Part shown: positions 44,606 through 52,911 of the stretch, in pieces
How positions within the stretch are numbered: the stretch's first letter is position 1
Layout: the number at the start of each line of letters is the position of its first letter
NCBI GenBank assembly: GCA_946410305.1
Contig: CAMJZV010000003.1
Coordinates: 114,887-178,886 of the forward strand
Source: an uncultured Prevotellaceae bacterium
Lineage (GTDB): Bacteria; Bacteroidota; Bacteroidia; Bacteroidales; Bacteroidaceae
DNA: 64,000 nt
Direction: 5' to 3'
Position numbers and translations under genes: made by a program
Notes under the pieces: generated by a model
Seen by the model: the letters and a program-made list of their open reading frames with translations, nothing else
Databases searched by the model: none
Told to the model about the DNA's origin: nothing

Positions 44606-46696
44606 ATGACGAGAAGAGCACTTTTGTTGGTATGCTGTTGGCTGGTAGGCTTGGTAGCTGTCCATGCCAATCTGGCTGACTCGCTGCGCCAGCGCTTGCC
44701 GTCGCTGCATGGTCAGGCTCGTCTGCAAGCCTATCATACGCTTTATCGTCTCAGTCTTAATAATGGTAACCAGCAGTATATGCTACGCTGTCTGAACGAC
44801 TATATCAACGAGTTGGACCGTCAGCATGAAAAGGATACCTTAGCGCTGGCACTCGTTTCGCGTGTCACCTTCTTCTATAATTATGACTTGACAGACTCTG
44901 TCTACAAGTATGCGCCGCTGACGATGGAAACACTGAAAGGTCTGCAAGCGTGGGACAAATATTATGAGGTATGGATGCACCTTTGCAATACCTATGTGTT
45001 CAGTAGCAAGTACAACATGGCGTTGCGCGAGGTGCAGACCATGTTCGACGACGCCAAGGAGCGTGATAATAAGTATGGTATGGGCATTGCCTACTACATG
45101 ATGGGTAATGTCTATTCAAACATGCATAATCGTCAGGAGAGTGTGTCATCCTACCGCAAGGGTATCGACCTGCTGCTTACGGTAGAAAATAAACCGTCAA
45201 CCATTGCCGACTTGTATTCTTATCTGGGCGACGAGTTGGACGAGATGAAGGAATACGAGAAACTCCAGAAGTTGACAGTAGAGTGGAAGGCGTTCTTGGA
45301 TGCCTACTATGCTGAGAAAGAAGGTAAAGGTGCCCCCCTTCAGCAATATGTGCGCAACGTGATGGAGTCGTACTATTATCTGGCTTGTGCACAGGCTGCC
45401 CTCGGACTCGGTCAGCTGGACAAGGCTGACAAGATGCTCAACGAGGTACACCACCGAATCCCTTCTGAGGAAGACTATGTGGGTCAGGCGTGGCTCTATT
45501 ATAAAGCCAAGCTCCATCTGTTGCGCAAGGACTACCAGACAGCACTGGAACTGAACAGTCGCCGTTACGAGTTGACGGATAATTCGGATATGGCTATGCT
45601 GGTACCTGTGCTCACCCAGCGTGGCGAGATATTGGAAGCGCTAGGTCGTTACCAAGATGCCTCGTCAGTCTTCAAGAACCTGATACAGGTAAAAGACTCC
45701 GTTAGCGGTGTGGAGACGCGTAACCAGTTGAACGAAATGAATACGCTGTTCCAGGTCGACGAGTTGAAGATGGCGCAGGCGAAGGCTCAGTTCCGTAATA
45801 CCTTAATTATAATAGGTATAGTCGTAGTGGCACTGGTCATCTTCCTGATATTCCGCATGATTGCAGCAAGGCGCCTGAAAAAGGCCCACGAGGAACTGCT
45901 TGTCGCTTACGATCAGTTGGAGGAGACCACCACTGCCAAGGAGCGCATCGAGAGTGACCTGCGTATTGCCCGCAATATTCAGATGGGCATGGTACCCCAT
46001 ACCTTCCCTGAGCGTGATGATGTAGATCTCTACGCCTCTATGACTCCTGCCAAGGAGGTGGGTGGCGACCTCTATGGCTATCTGCTCGTTCCTGCCAAGG
46101 AGGAAGGACAGAGTGATAAGCTCTACTTTGCCTTGGGTGATGTCAGCGGTAAGGGTGTTCCTGCATCCTTGTTCATGGCACAGGCTACCCGCTTGTTCCT
46201 CACGCTGGCCAAACAGGAGATGTTGCCTGCCGATATTTGTACCCATTTGAACGATGCCCTCTCTGGCGAAGACAACGAGACGTGCATGTTCGTCACCATG
46301 TTTGTGGGTCTTGTCGACCTGCAGACGGGTCATCTGAACTTCTGTAATGCCGGTCATAACCCACCAGTACTCCTGCGCGATGGTCAGACAGAGTTCATTG
46401 AGATGATACCTAATGCTCCCATTGGCCTCTTCCCTGGTATGGAATACGAGGGTGAGGAGATTGAGGACATCACTAACAGTCCGCTGTTTGTCTATACCGA
46501 TGGTCTCAACGAGGCCGAGAACCGACAGCAGGAGCAGTTCACTGACGAGCGACTGTTGGAAATTCTGCAGACCACGCCTTTTGAGTCGTCACAACAGACT
46601 ATCGAGATGCTGCGTGAGCAGGTTGAGGCTCATCGTGACGGTGCTGAGCCGAACGACGACCTCACCATGCTGTGCGTAAAGGTGTTGAGAAGTTAG
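44606..46696 (+). CDS. TPR-containing membrane SpoIIE/RsbU-type PP2C phosphatase
   Basis: 696 residues. Signal peptide or anchor (ALLLVCCWLVGLVAVHA), periplasmic TPR-like helices (about 25-390), one membrane segment (TLIIIGIVVVALVIFLIFRMIAA), a coiled-coil linker, and a PP2C/SpoIIE domain (about 445-695). Metal-binding motifs are MTPAKEVGGDLYGY, ALGDVSGKGVPASLFMA, NAGHNPPVLL, VYTDGLNEAEN and NDDLTMLCVKV. It should dephosphorylate the downstream STAS protein in response to a periplasmic cue, the activating step of a partner switch. Confidence 0.93.
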   Translation: MTRRALLLVCCWLVGLVAVHANLADSLRQRLPSLHGQARLQAYHTLYRLSLNNGNQQYMLRCLNDYINELDRQHEKDTLALALVSRVTFFYNYDLTDSVYKYAPLTMETLKGLQAWDKYYEVWMHLCNTYVFSSKYNMALREVQTMFDDAKERDNKYGMGIAYYMMGNVYSNMHNRQESVSSYRKGIDLLLTVENKPSTIADLYSYLGDELDEMKEYEKLQKLTVEWKAFLDAYYAEKEGKGAPLQQYVRNVMESYYYLACAQAALGLGQLDKADKMLNEVHHRIPSEEDYVGQAWLYYKAKLHLLRKDYQTALELNSRRYELTDNSDMAMLVPVLTQRGEILEALGRYQDASSVFKNLIQVKDSVSGVETRNQLNEMNTLFQVDELKMAQAKAQFRNTLIIIGIVVVALVIFLIFRMIAARRLKKAHEELLVAYDQLEETTTAKERIESDLRIARNIQMGMVPHTFPERDDVDLYASMTPAKEVGGDLYGYLLVPAKEEGQSDKLYFALGDVSGKGVPASLFMAQATRLFLTLAKQEMLPADICTHLNDALSGEDNETCMFVTMFVGLVDLQTGHLNFCNAGHNPPVLLRDGQTEFIEMIPNAPIGLFPGMEYEGEEIEDITNSPLFVYTDGLNEAENRQQEQFTDERLLEILQTTPFESSQQTIEMLREQVEAHRDGAEPNDDLTMLCVKVLRS

Positions 46697-46730
46697 AAGA
46701 AGATAGAAGCAATAACTAAATAGATAGCTT

Positions 46731-47138
46731 ATGAGAAAGGAACTAAAGCTGAAAAATCAGGTAGGAGAACTGGAGCGCGTCAACCAGTTCGTCGAGGAAA
46801 TCGGCGAAGAGCTGGGACTTGACATGGAGCTACGGATGAACCTCAATCTGGTGATGGAGGAGATGGTGTCCAACGTCATCTTCTATGCGTATCCCAAGGA
46901 GAAATCGGCAGACATCGAACTGCTTGCCGAGAGTGATGGGAAAGAGCTGACCTTCGTCCTCAGCGACCAAGGCAAGGAGTTCGACCCTACGCTGAAGGAC
47001 GATGCTGATCCTAACGTAAATCCCATTGACCGTGAGATAGGCGGTATGGGTATCTACATTGTAAAGAATATCATGAATAAGGTTTCCTACCAGCGCTTGG
47101 AGGGTAAGAACCTGCTGACCATGAAGAAGAGTATTTGA
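46731..47138 (+). CDS. RsbW-like serine kinase / anti-sigma factor homolog
   Basis: 135 residues with a GHKL ATPase fold: N-box NLVMEEMVSNVIFYAY, G1 LSDQGKEFDP, G2 GGMGIYIVKNIM. It would phosphorylate the STAS partner and bind a third protein, in analogy to RsbW or SpoIIAB. It lies 34 bp after the SpoIIE phosphatase and 27 bp before the STAS gene. No sigma factor gene is nearby, so the final target is unknown. Confidence 0.92.
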   Translation: MRKELKLKNQVGELERVNQFVEEIGEELGLDMELRMNLNLVMEEMVSNVIFYAYPKEKSADIELLAESDGKELTFVLSDQGKEFDPTLKDDADPNVNPIDREIGGMGIYIVKNIMNKVSYQRLEGKNLLTMKKSI

Positions 47139-47165
47139 ACATTGTAATTTAAAAACTATACAATT

Positions 47166-47477
47166 ATGACACAGATTATCAAAGAAGGTGGTAAGACCAT
47201 CATTAAGACAGGTGAGCGTATTGACACTATGAATGCTCCTCAGTTCGAACAAGACATCCAGCCCGCACTCGTTGACGGTGGCGTAGATTTGGAGATGGAT
47301 TGCTCAGACTTGAACTACATGGCATCTTCTGGTCTCCGTATCATTCAGAAGACCATGCGTGCCGTGATGCAGCAGAAGGGTCAGTTCAAGATGACCAATG
47401 TGAATCCTGAGATTTACAAGGTGCTGGCTATGACTGGCTTCACCAAGTTTATGAAGGTTGAAAAGAAGGCTGAATAA
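47166..47477 (+). CDS. STAS-domain anti-sigma factor antagonist-like protein
   Basis: 103 residues spanning one STAS domain. The phosphorylatable serine lies in DLNYMASSGLRII, the classical SpoIIAA/RsbV site. It should switch partners according to the opposing activities of the upstream kinase and phosphatase. The next gene starts 10 bp downstream. Confidence 0.93.
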   Translation: MTQIIKEGGKTIIKTGERIDTMNAPQFEQDIQPALVDGGVDLEMDCSDLNYMASSGLRIIQKTMRAVMQQKGQFKMTNVNPEIYKVLAMTGFTKFMKVEKKAE

Positions 47478-47487
47478 CTCTTAGCTT

Positions 47488-48411
47488 ATGTTGTACGCAT
47501 TCTTGATAGTACTTGCCATAGCCTTAGGATTGGCTATCGCATTGTATTTCCAAATTAAGGCAGGCCATAAACAGGCTGACGAGCAGCGACAGTTGCTCAA
47601 TGATTATCAGCATCGTGTCGATGAACAGCAGAAGTTGCTTGACGACTACCGTGCGCTGGAGAAGAACTTCGACAATGTTGGCGAGGGCTATGAGCAGGCA
47701 TTGTTGGCTTTCGAGAAGATGGAAGAAGAGCAGGCCAAGAACAAGAAGGCCTACGACGCCATGGAGAAGCGCGCCTCTTCTTTGCAGGACCAGTGTGCCC
47801 GTTATGAGGAGTTCTCTGCCAAGTGCCGTGAGGTCTTCGGACCCGCTCTCAACGAGATCCTTTCCATCGCCAAGAGCACAGGCAATAACAAGTTGGCCTC
47901 TCTCGTTGGTAAGATTAGCGATATGGACGATGTCGATGGTCAGGTGGCTATTGGTCGCACCGACAATATCCTGGTGTCACAGGTTGCCGACGAGGCCATT
48001 GCTGCCTCTGGCGTCGACAAGATTACCTACCTTAAGTTCGACAAGCAGGTTGATCCCGTTGCTGCTGCCACCATGCTCTCCACCAATCTTAACAAGTCTG
48101 TCCGTGCACTGAGCCATCTGCTCGACAACGCACTGAAGTTCACCACTGAGGGTACTGTCACGCTGAAGGTTGCCGTCGATATGGACAAGATGCAGGCCAT
48201 CTATACCGTAGAGGATACAGGTGCAGGCATTGAGGAGGCAGAACGTGAACACGTTTTCGAGCCTTACGTCAAGCTCAACCAGTTCTTCGATGGACAGGGC
48301 ATCGGACTTACCGTAGCCCGCAGCATTGCCCGTCGTCTGGATGGTGATGTCGTTCTCGACGACGCCTACGAAGGCCCAGGTTCTCGCTTCGTCCTGACGT
48401 TGCCTATCTGA
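47488..48411 (+). CDS. Membrane-anchored GHKL ATPase lacking a recognisable phospho-His
   Basis: 307 residues. One N-terminal membrane segment (FLIVLAIALGLAIALYF), a long coiled coil (about 25-110), a helical DHp-like region without the usual His-Glu phospho-acceptor motif (VFGPALNEILSIAKS at that place), and a complete HATPase_c domain: N-box LSHLLDNALKFT, G1 VEDTGAGI, G2 GQGIGLTVARSIARR. It looks like a histidine kinase derivative that lost autophosphorylation, or a second anti-sigma-type kinase. It closes the partner-switching operon and is followed by a terminator. Confidence 0.87.
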   Translation: MLYAFLIVLAIALGLAIALYFQIKAGHKQADEQRQLLNDYQHRVDEQQKLLDDYRALEKNFDNVGEGYEQALLAFEKMEEEQAKNKKAYDAMEKRASSLQDQCARYEEFSAKCREVFGPALNEILSIAKSTGNNKLASLVGKISDMDDVDGQVAIGRTDNILVSQVADEAIAASGVDKITYLKFDKQVDPVAAATMLSTNLNKSVRALSHLLDNALKFTTEGTVTLKVAVDMDKMQAIYTVEDTGAGIEEAEREHVFEPYVKLNQFFDGQGIGLTVARSIARRLDGDVVLDDAYEGPGSRFVLTLPI

Positions 48412-48438
48412 TAGCCGTCGTGCTATACATTATTATAT

Positions 48439-48470
48439 AAGAATCATCCTGCGGGGTGATTCTTATTTTT
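48439..48470 (+). terminator. Terminator of the partner-switching operon
   Basis: AAGAATCATCC pairs with GGGTGATTCTT (one G-T pair), loop TGCG, followed by ATTTTTT. Confidence 0.88.
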
Positions 48471-48504
48471 TACATTTTTGAAAAGGTCCCCCCCTTCGTG
48501 TTAC

Positions 48505-48523
48505 CACTTAACATACTTGCGTA
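48505..48523 (+). repeat. 19-bp direct repeat, left copy
   Basis: CACTTAACATACTTGCGTA, repeated exactly at 49017-49035. The two copies bracket a 0.5-kb cassette with two small ORFs and a cruciform. Confidence 0.8.
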
Positions 48524-48618
48524 GAAAATTGGGTCGGAGATGTTTTTCTTTATGATGGTAAAAGGGCACAAAATGGTAAAAAATCATTTAAAATGATACG
48601 ACTTTCAGATTTATTTCT

Positions 48619-48626
48619 TATCTTTG
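48619..48626 (+). promoter_or_regulatory. -7 box TATCTTTG for the small-ORF pair
   Basis: TAnnTTTG match 21 bp before ATG 48648, inside the direct-repeat cassette. Confidence 0.6.
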
Positions 48627-48647
48627 CAGCGTCTAAACAGTAGAATT

Positions 48648-48797
48648 ATGTCATATACAAGAGAACCAATAGTAATTGATAACCCTTCAGAGAAGTTACT
48701 GAAGACTCTTAAGAAACTCAGAGAGCATAAGCTAACTGAGTTGGAGAAGCTTCGTAATATGAAGCCTGAGGAATTCTCTTGTAGGATTATCCTGTAA
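48648..48797 (+). CDS. Small protein, 49 residues, unknown
   Basis: Too short for the ORF track. It encodes a charged helical protein (MSYTREPIVIDNPSEKLLKT..., then KKLREHKLTELEKLRNMKPEEF) with a good -7 box and a coupled downstream ORF: the stop TAA shares its last A with the next ATG (TAATG). The size, charge and coupling recall an antitoxin or small regulator, but no family was recognised. Confidence 0.55.
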   Translation: MSYTREPIVIDNPSEKLLKTLKKLREHKLTELEKLRNMKPEEFSCRIIL

Positions 48798-48931
48798 TGA
48801 CATATTCCTTCACACCAATTATTATTAATGGAGAGGGATATAAGCAGTTCATGCACCTTATTGCACGCGACAAACATCAGTCTATAGTTGATTTGATTAA
48901 AGCTGATGTTTTGGAAGGTTGGGGTAAGTGA
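48797..48931 (+). CDS. Small protein, 44 residues, unknown, coupled to the upstream ORF
   Basis: Too short for the ORF track. Starts in the TAATG overlap with the 49-codon ORF. Sequence runs MTYSFTPIIINGEGYKQFMH, then LIARDKHQSIVDLIKADVLEGWGK. Followed by a large cruciform that may be its terminator. Together the two may form a small toxin-antitoxin-like or cassette-borne operon; this is speculation. Confidence 0.5.
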   Translation: MTYSFTPIIINGEGYKQFMHLIARDKHQSIVDLIKADVLEGWGK

Positions 48932-48950
48932 ATAGATCAAATCATTTAAC

Positions 48951-49008
48951 CTATTAACATGGCAGGCCTCAAGTCCTTTGCACATCGGCGTTTGAGCCAT
49001 GTTAATAG
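48951..49008. repeat. 13-bp perfect inverted repeat (cruciform) after the small ORFs
   Basis: CTATTAACATGGC (48951-48963) and GCCATGTTAATAG (48996-49008) with a 32-nt loop containing a smaller CTCAA/TTGAG pair. Could be a terminator or a recombination site; no T tract follows. Confidence 0.7.
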
Positions 49009-49016
49009 ATGGCGAA

Positions 49017-49035
49017 CACTTAACATACTTGCGTA
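49017..49035 (+). repeat. 19-bp direct repeat, right copy
   Basis: Exact copy of 48505-48523. Confidence 0.8.
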
Positions 49036-49141
49036 ATAAAATGAAAAATTCGCTTTAATGGCCTTGCTTGCCGGACCAACCGGGGCTATCCATCTTGTGA
49101 TCCCGATAGGCATCTTAAATGTTAATTATTCAAATAATTAC

Positions 49142-49181
49142 GTCAGAATGATGTCAGAATGAAATAAAATGTGTATATTTG
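49142..49181 (+). promoter_or_regulatory. Promoter/operator of the RelB-PIN pair
   Basis: Direct repeats GTCAGAATGA at 49142-49151 and 49153-49162 lie where the -33 region should be, followed by the -7 box TATATTTG (49174-49181). Antitoxin binding to the repeats would give the usual autoregulation. Confidence 0.55.
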
Positions 49182-49203
49182 CGGGCAGTAAAGCATTAGG
49201 ATT

Positions 49204-49506
49204 ATGGCACAAGTATCAATGTCCGTGAGACTGGACTCACAACTAAAGAAGCAGTTCAATGAACTGTGTAATGAGATAGGAATGAGCGTTAATACCGCCA
49301 TTAACGTGTTTGTGAATGCAGCAGTAAAGGCCCAAGGTATTCCGTTTGAAATCAAGGCGACTCCTAAGGAAGAACCGATGAGTGGCCTTGAGGCTTTTCG
49401 TGAAATGCGTAAAATGGCAGAAAGCGGTAAGTTCCCCGAAATGACTCTTGAAGAAATTAACGAGGAAATCCGTCAAGCACGCGAAGAAAGGAGTAAGCAG
49501 AAATGA
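49204..49506 (+). CDS. RelB/DinJ-family antitoxin
   Basis: 100 residues. The N-terminal ribbon-helix-helix reads MAQVSMSVRLDSQLKKQFNELCNEIGMSVNTAINVFVNAAV, and the following GIPFEIK is typical of RelB/DinJ. The C-terminal charged region (EMTLEEINEEIRQAREERSKQK) should wrap the toxin. The stop overlaps the toxin start by 4 bp (ATGA). It should neutralise the PIN toxin and repress the shared promoter. Confidence 0.92.
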   Translation: MAQVSMSVRLDSQLKKQFNELCNEIGMSVNTAINVFVNAAVKAQGIPFEIKATPKEEPMSGLEAFREMRKMAESGKFPEMTLEEINEEIRQAREERSKQK

Positions 49507-49907
49507 TTTATGCCGTTATAGACACGAATGTGTTTGTTGCAGCACTTTTGTCTCGCCATTCCAATTCTGCTACAGTATTAGTCGTGGACACGCTGTTGAA
49601 TCATGGTATCTGCCCCTTGTACAATCAGGAGATTATCAACGAATATCAAGATGTGCTACATCGAGATAAGTTCCATTTTCCTTCAGAATCAATCGATGCT
49701 ATTATCAGCACTGTGCAGAAATATGGCATTAGTACTGAGCGTGTTACAAGTTTTGAACACTTCCCTGACCCCAAAGATGTCGTATTCTACGAAGTAGCAC
49801 TCTCTAAGGATGATGCCTATCTGGTGACAGGCAACAAGAAGCACTTCCCACAGACTCCGATTGTGGTTACCCCTGCTGAGATGCTGGAGATTCTGCAGTC
49901 ATTATAA
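49503..49907 (+). CDS. PIN-domain toxin (putative RNase)
   Basis: 134 residues. PIN acidic residues are visible in VIDTNVFVAALL, NEYQDVL, and SKDDAYLVTGNKKHF; this matches the PIN family of putative toxins near COG1569/TIGR00305. It probably cuts a tRNA, rRNA or mRNA when freed from its antitoxin. Pairing with a RelB-type antitoxin instead of RelE is the notable feature. Confidence 0.9.
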   Translation: MIYAVIDTNVFVAALLSRHSNSATVLVVDTLLNHGICPLYNQEIINEYQDVLHRDKFHFPSESIDAIISTVQKYGISTERVTSFEHFPDPKDVVFYEVALSKDDAYLVTGNKKHFPQTPIVVTPAEMLEILQSL

Positions 49908-49921
49908 GTGATATTAAAAAT

Positions 49922-49941
49922 TGTGACAGGGACCTGTCACA
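49922..49941. repeat. Perfect palindrome TGTGACAGG-GA-CCTGTCACA
   Basis: Nine-bp arms, 14 bp after the PIN toxin stop and 58 bp before the next gene. Terminator, operator or dispersed palindrome; undecided. Confidence 0.55.
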
Positions 49942-49999
49942 CATAGAGGCAATAATAGAATCTGAATAGATTAATGTCAGTCCCTTGATTCACACTATT

Positions 50000-51211
50000 A
50001 TGGATACAAATACTTTACTACGCATTTACCAGACTTATTCTCTTGAGAAGATAAGTGCATTGAGTAAGCAGAGTCTCGCTGCTCAATATGCTCAAAATGA
50101 GCAACTGGTACAATTAAACAAAGAATTGGCAGCAAATAATGCTATTGCCAATAAAATTTTGCGAAATCAAATCCAAGAATTAGAGAGACAGGAAAGGGGA
50201 CGTTTCTATAAGAACTTGATTTTCAATTTAAAATTAGCTACAGACAGAATCGAGAATCAGACTATCAATAACTTTAGATTATTTCTTTCTTCCTTATTTC
50301 TAAAGCCTATAGAAGCCTATGCAAAAGAATCTATTACCAATCTTGAGGAGATAAAAGATAAAGAATATGCTCAACAGATTATAGATCGTGTAAAATCCAT
50401 ATCTTTGTCAAATCAGAATTATCAGGAAGAATACGACAAATCTGCATGGTCTTCATATGTAACAGTAAAAGAAAAATTTGAAGATAATCAAAATCTCATT
50501 ACAATAGGAACGATAAAAAAAGAGTTAGCAGGATTAGATGAGAAATCAGAAAAGAAGAAAAAAGAGGCGTTGGAACGATTAAAGTATGAACGTAACATGC
50601 CAAATAGTTGTTTCGGATGTTCTGCAGGATTTCTTGCTCTTTTACTCGTAGCTACTATAGGAATGTACTTCGACAAGGAGTACAATGCATCGGATGAAAT
50701 ACCATTGATAATTATTGTCGCTATTGTTACACTACTAACCGGAATATGGAAGATAAAGGCAAAACCAGAAGATGTAAAATTGAAAATTGAAGATAATGAA
50801 GTGAATCCAAGAAAGGAACAACTTCTACATGAGATAGAAGAATTAGAGGCAAAAAACAAAGAGGCAGAAAAACAATTCAATTCTATATCCTCTATTATAA
50901 CTGCAGAATGCAATGATTGGGAGACTCTGACAAATGAAATAATAGAATTACTACCCCACGACAATAAAGAAAAAGGTGAGTTTGACCCCAAACTAGAGGA
51001 GGCAGCACATATTGTTGTCAGTAAGCAAGATGGTTCTACAAGTCTTGTACAACGTAAGCTAGCTATAGGCTATAATCGGGCAGAGCGGATTATAAATCAA
51101 CTTGAGTTAGTAGGAGTTGTAAGTGAAGCCAACGGCTTAAAGTCGCGCAATGTGCTTATACCAGATATAGAGACTCTTGCTATTTTACTATCAAAGTGGG
51201 GAATGAAATAA
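50000..51211 (+). CDS. Membrane protein with C-terminal FtsK-gamma-like winged helix
   Basis: About 403 residues from ATG 50000 (track start is a TTG at 49985). N-terminal about 200 residues are charged coiled-coil helices (LSKQSLAAQYAQNEQLVQLNKELAANN). Two membrane segments follow at about 204-223 and 233-250, then a second coiled coil (about 270-300). The last about 60 residues (FDPKLEEAAHIVVSKQDGST, SLVQRKLAIGYNRAERIINQ) closely resemble the FtsK gamma domain that reads KOPS sequences. There is no P-loop or AAA motor. The gene is AT-rich compared with flanking housekeeping genes, which suggests transfer. It could tether specific DNA to the membrane; no family name was recognised. Confidence 0.78.
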   Translation: MDTNTLLRIYQTYSLEKISALSKQSLAAQYAQNEQLVQLNKELAANNAIANKILRNQIQELERQERGRFYKNLIFNLKLATDRIENQTINNFRLFLSSLFLKPIEAYAKESITNLEEIKDKEYAQQIIDRVKSISLSNQNYQEEYDKSAWSSYVTVKEKFEDNQNLITIGTIKKELAGLDEKSEKKKKEALERLKYERNMPNSCFGCSAGFLALLLVATIGMYFDKEYNASDEIPLIIIVAIVTLLTGIWKIKAKPEDVKLKIEDNEVNPRKEQLLHEIEELEAKNKEAEKQFNSISSIITAECNDWETLTNEIIELLPHDNKEKGEFDPKLEEAAHIVVSKQDGSTSLVQRKLAIGYNRAERIINQLELVGVVSEANGLKSRNVLIPDIETLAILLSKWGMK

Positions 51212-51248
51212 TCTGCAAATAATTCATAATGTTTTAAACCGTCAAATT

Positions 51249-52031
51249 ATGGATATCAAATATAAAATCAAACTCGTAGAAGTATTGCGACTAAGACCCG
51301 CAGATTTGGATGCGTTAGATTCTGTTATTCTTTCAGATTCATGCCTTGAAGCAATAATGAAGGATGACAGGACGATACTTGACAAAGAGCTTGGTGCCAT
51401 AGCTGGCAATGAAAAAGTTGATGAAAAAACGAGATTGGTTGCGGCAAGCTTAAAGTCCCTCTTGCTTTGGAATACGGCATCAGACGAGCTTGATAATGAA
51501 TATGAGACCATGATGCTTGATGATTCTGAACTTGACGAGCTCCCTGTGGAAGAAACTTGGGAGTCTAAATTGTACAAGGAGAATCAGGCTAATGCGAAAG
51601 AACGTGAAATGGCATTCAAGGAAGGTAAGAAACTGCTTGGTGAATTAAGTGTTGAGGAATTGACCAAACGGTATTGTGAGTATACTATGCAGAAATATCC
51701 TCAACTAAAGGATGGTTTCGACAACGGACTCTATCGGATGGGGATGGCTGACTTCCATGAATATTTGGGGTTGAGAAGGAAAGAATACCTATTACCGTCA
51801 GAACTGAATAATAAGGAATACATGGCTCGAAGGGGCGTTATGGATGGACTAAATAAGTTGATCGATGAGATTTATATTAGCGAGTTAGATTATTGGAAGC
51901 GGGAATACAAAACGTGGCTTGAGAATCGTCATGAGTCACGCATCTCTAAGAAATCGCTTAAAATGTTCTTTGAGGAGAAAGGAAAGCATCCTTCAGACAA
52001 AGTACTTGACAGAATGAAAATGGAATTATAA
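51249..52031 (+). CDS. Hypothetical acidic helical protein
   Basis: 260 residues, no signal peptide or membrane segment. Leu/Glu/Lys-rich and predicted helical, with an N-terminal block of LRPADLDALDSVILSDSCLEAI type and a basic C-terminus (RISKKSLKMFFEEKGKHPSDKVLDRMKMEL). Lies 37 bp after the FtsK-gamma protein and 8 bp before a membrane protein, so it is probably part of the same operon. No known domain recognised. Confidence 0.75.
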   Translation: MDIKYKIKLVEVLRLRPADLDALDSVILSDSCLEAIMKDDRTILDKELGAIAGNEKVDEKTRLVAASLKSLLLWNTASDELDNEYETMMLDDSELDELPVEETWESKLYKENQANAKEREMAFKEGKKLLGELSVEELTKRYCEYTMQKYPQLKDGFDNGLYRMGMADFHEYLGLRRKEYLLPSELNNKEYMARRGVMDGLNKLIDEIYISELDYWKREYKTWLENRHESRISKKSLKMFFEEKGKHPSDKVLDRMKMEL

Positions 52032-52039
52032 TTCAGAGT

Positions 52040-52777
52040 ATGAGATTAGGAGTCAGAGTAACAAGAGGCATTTGGGTTAGCATACCCTTTACCATCATGG
52101 GGTTCATGGCAGGAGGACTTGTTGTGGCTATATTAGCGTTCTTTTTCAGTTTTTTCCTATGGCCAGCTTTTGTTGTTGACTTCATGAAGGAAGAAAACGG
52201 AAAGCTTTTCCTTAAGATATGTGCTTGGGGGTATCTGTTGGTTGGATTGTATGGACTATTCTATGAACCTATCAAGCGAACTACTCCCAATTTGCCTGGT
52301 TTTGAGTATACAATTTGGTATTTCATATCCGTTCTTTCGCTAATAGTGTGTGTGGCCTATTTCGTAGTAGGATATGATATAATTGGCGAGAAACAGGAGA
52401 AAGCTAAGATAAATAACATTGTTGATACTTCATTCAATAATATCCAGATAATGCCGTTCGAAGAAATGTGGGCGAATTATGTTATGCCTCTTTCTGGACA
52501 AACCATATCAAATGGAACATTGACAAATAGAATTGTTAGTGTTGATGGACAGGGTATTACGCGCCAAACCTCAACAGGGAGGATTGGGAAAATTGCTATT
52601 AAAGATTTCAAATTCGCTTATAGTCAATTAGCACAACATGGATATGTTGAGAGAGAGTTTATCAATCAACATGCCAATCGCTGTTCTTCAGGAATTGTGC
52701 TGGTCTTGTCGCAGGTTCCTTTCATCGAAGTAAAAGATAAGCCCAGAAAGGCTTTGTATGTAAAAACGAATATCTGA
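52040..52777 (+). CDS. Hypothetical membrane protein
   Basis: 245 residues with about four membrane segments in the first 115 residues (WVSIPFTIMGFMAGGLVV, ILAFFFSFFLWPAFVV, FLKICAWGYLLVGLYGLFY, YTIWYFISVLSLIVCVAYFV) and a soluble C-terminal half (PFEEMWANYVMPLSGQTI to the end). No domain was recognised. It is 8 bp from the preceding gene and likely cotranscribed with it. Confidence 0.75.
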   Translation: MRLGVRVTRGIWVSIPFTIMGFMAGGLVVAILAFFFSFFLWPAFVVDFMKEENGKLFLKICAWGYLLVGLYGLFYEPIKRTTPNLPGFEYTIWYFISVLSLIVCVAYFVVGYDIIGEKQEKAKINNIVDTSFNNIQIMPFEEMWANYVMPLSGQTISNGTLTNRIVSVDGQGITRQTSTGRIGKIAIKDFKFAYSQLAQHGYVEREFINQHANRCSSGIVLVLSQVPFIEVKDKPRKALYVKTNI

Positions 52778-52911
52778 CATTCAATATTATGCAGAAAATT
52801 GCTCAAAAATTGAAGCACATTGGTGATTTATAATTGTTTTCTATGATGGTAGAAGCGCTTGTTGCTGAGATGAGCGTGATTTATTGTAAAAAGACCTAAA
52901 ACAATATGATT

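Noticed and set aside
48611-49000. 129-aa minus-strand ORF over the small-ORF cassette
   Set aside because: Antisense to the promoter-bearing small ORFs, crosses the cruciform and has no recognisable domain.
48943-49035. Integron attC site
   Set aside because: RYYYAAC-like words occur (ATTTAAC, ACTTAAC) but no matching GTTRRRY core in the right place and no integrase.
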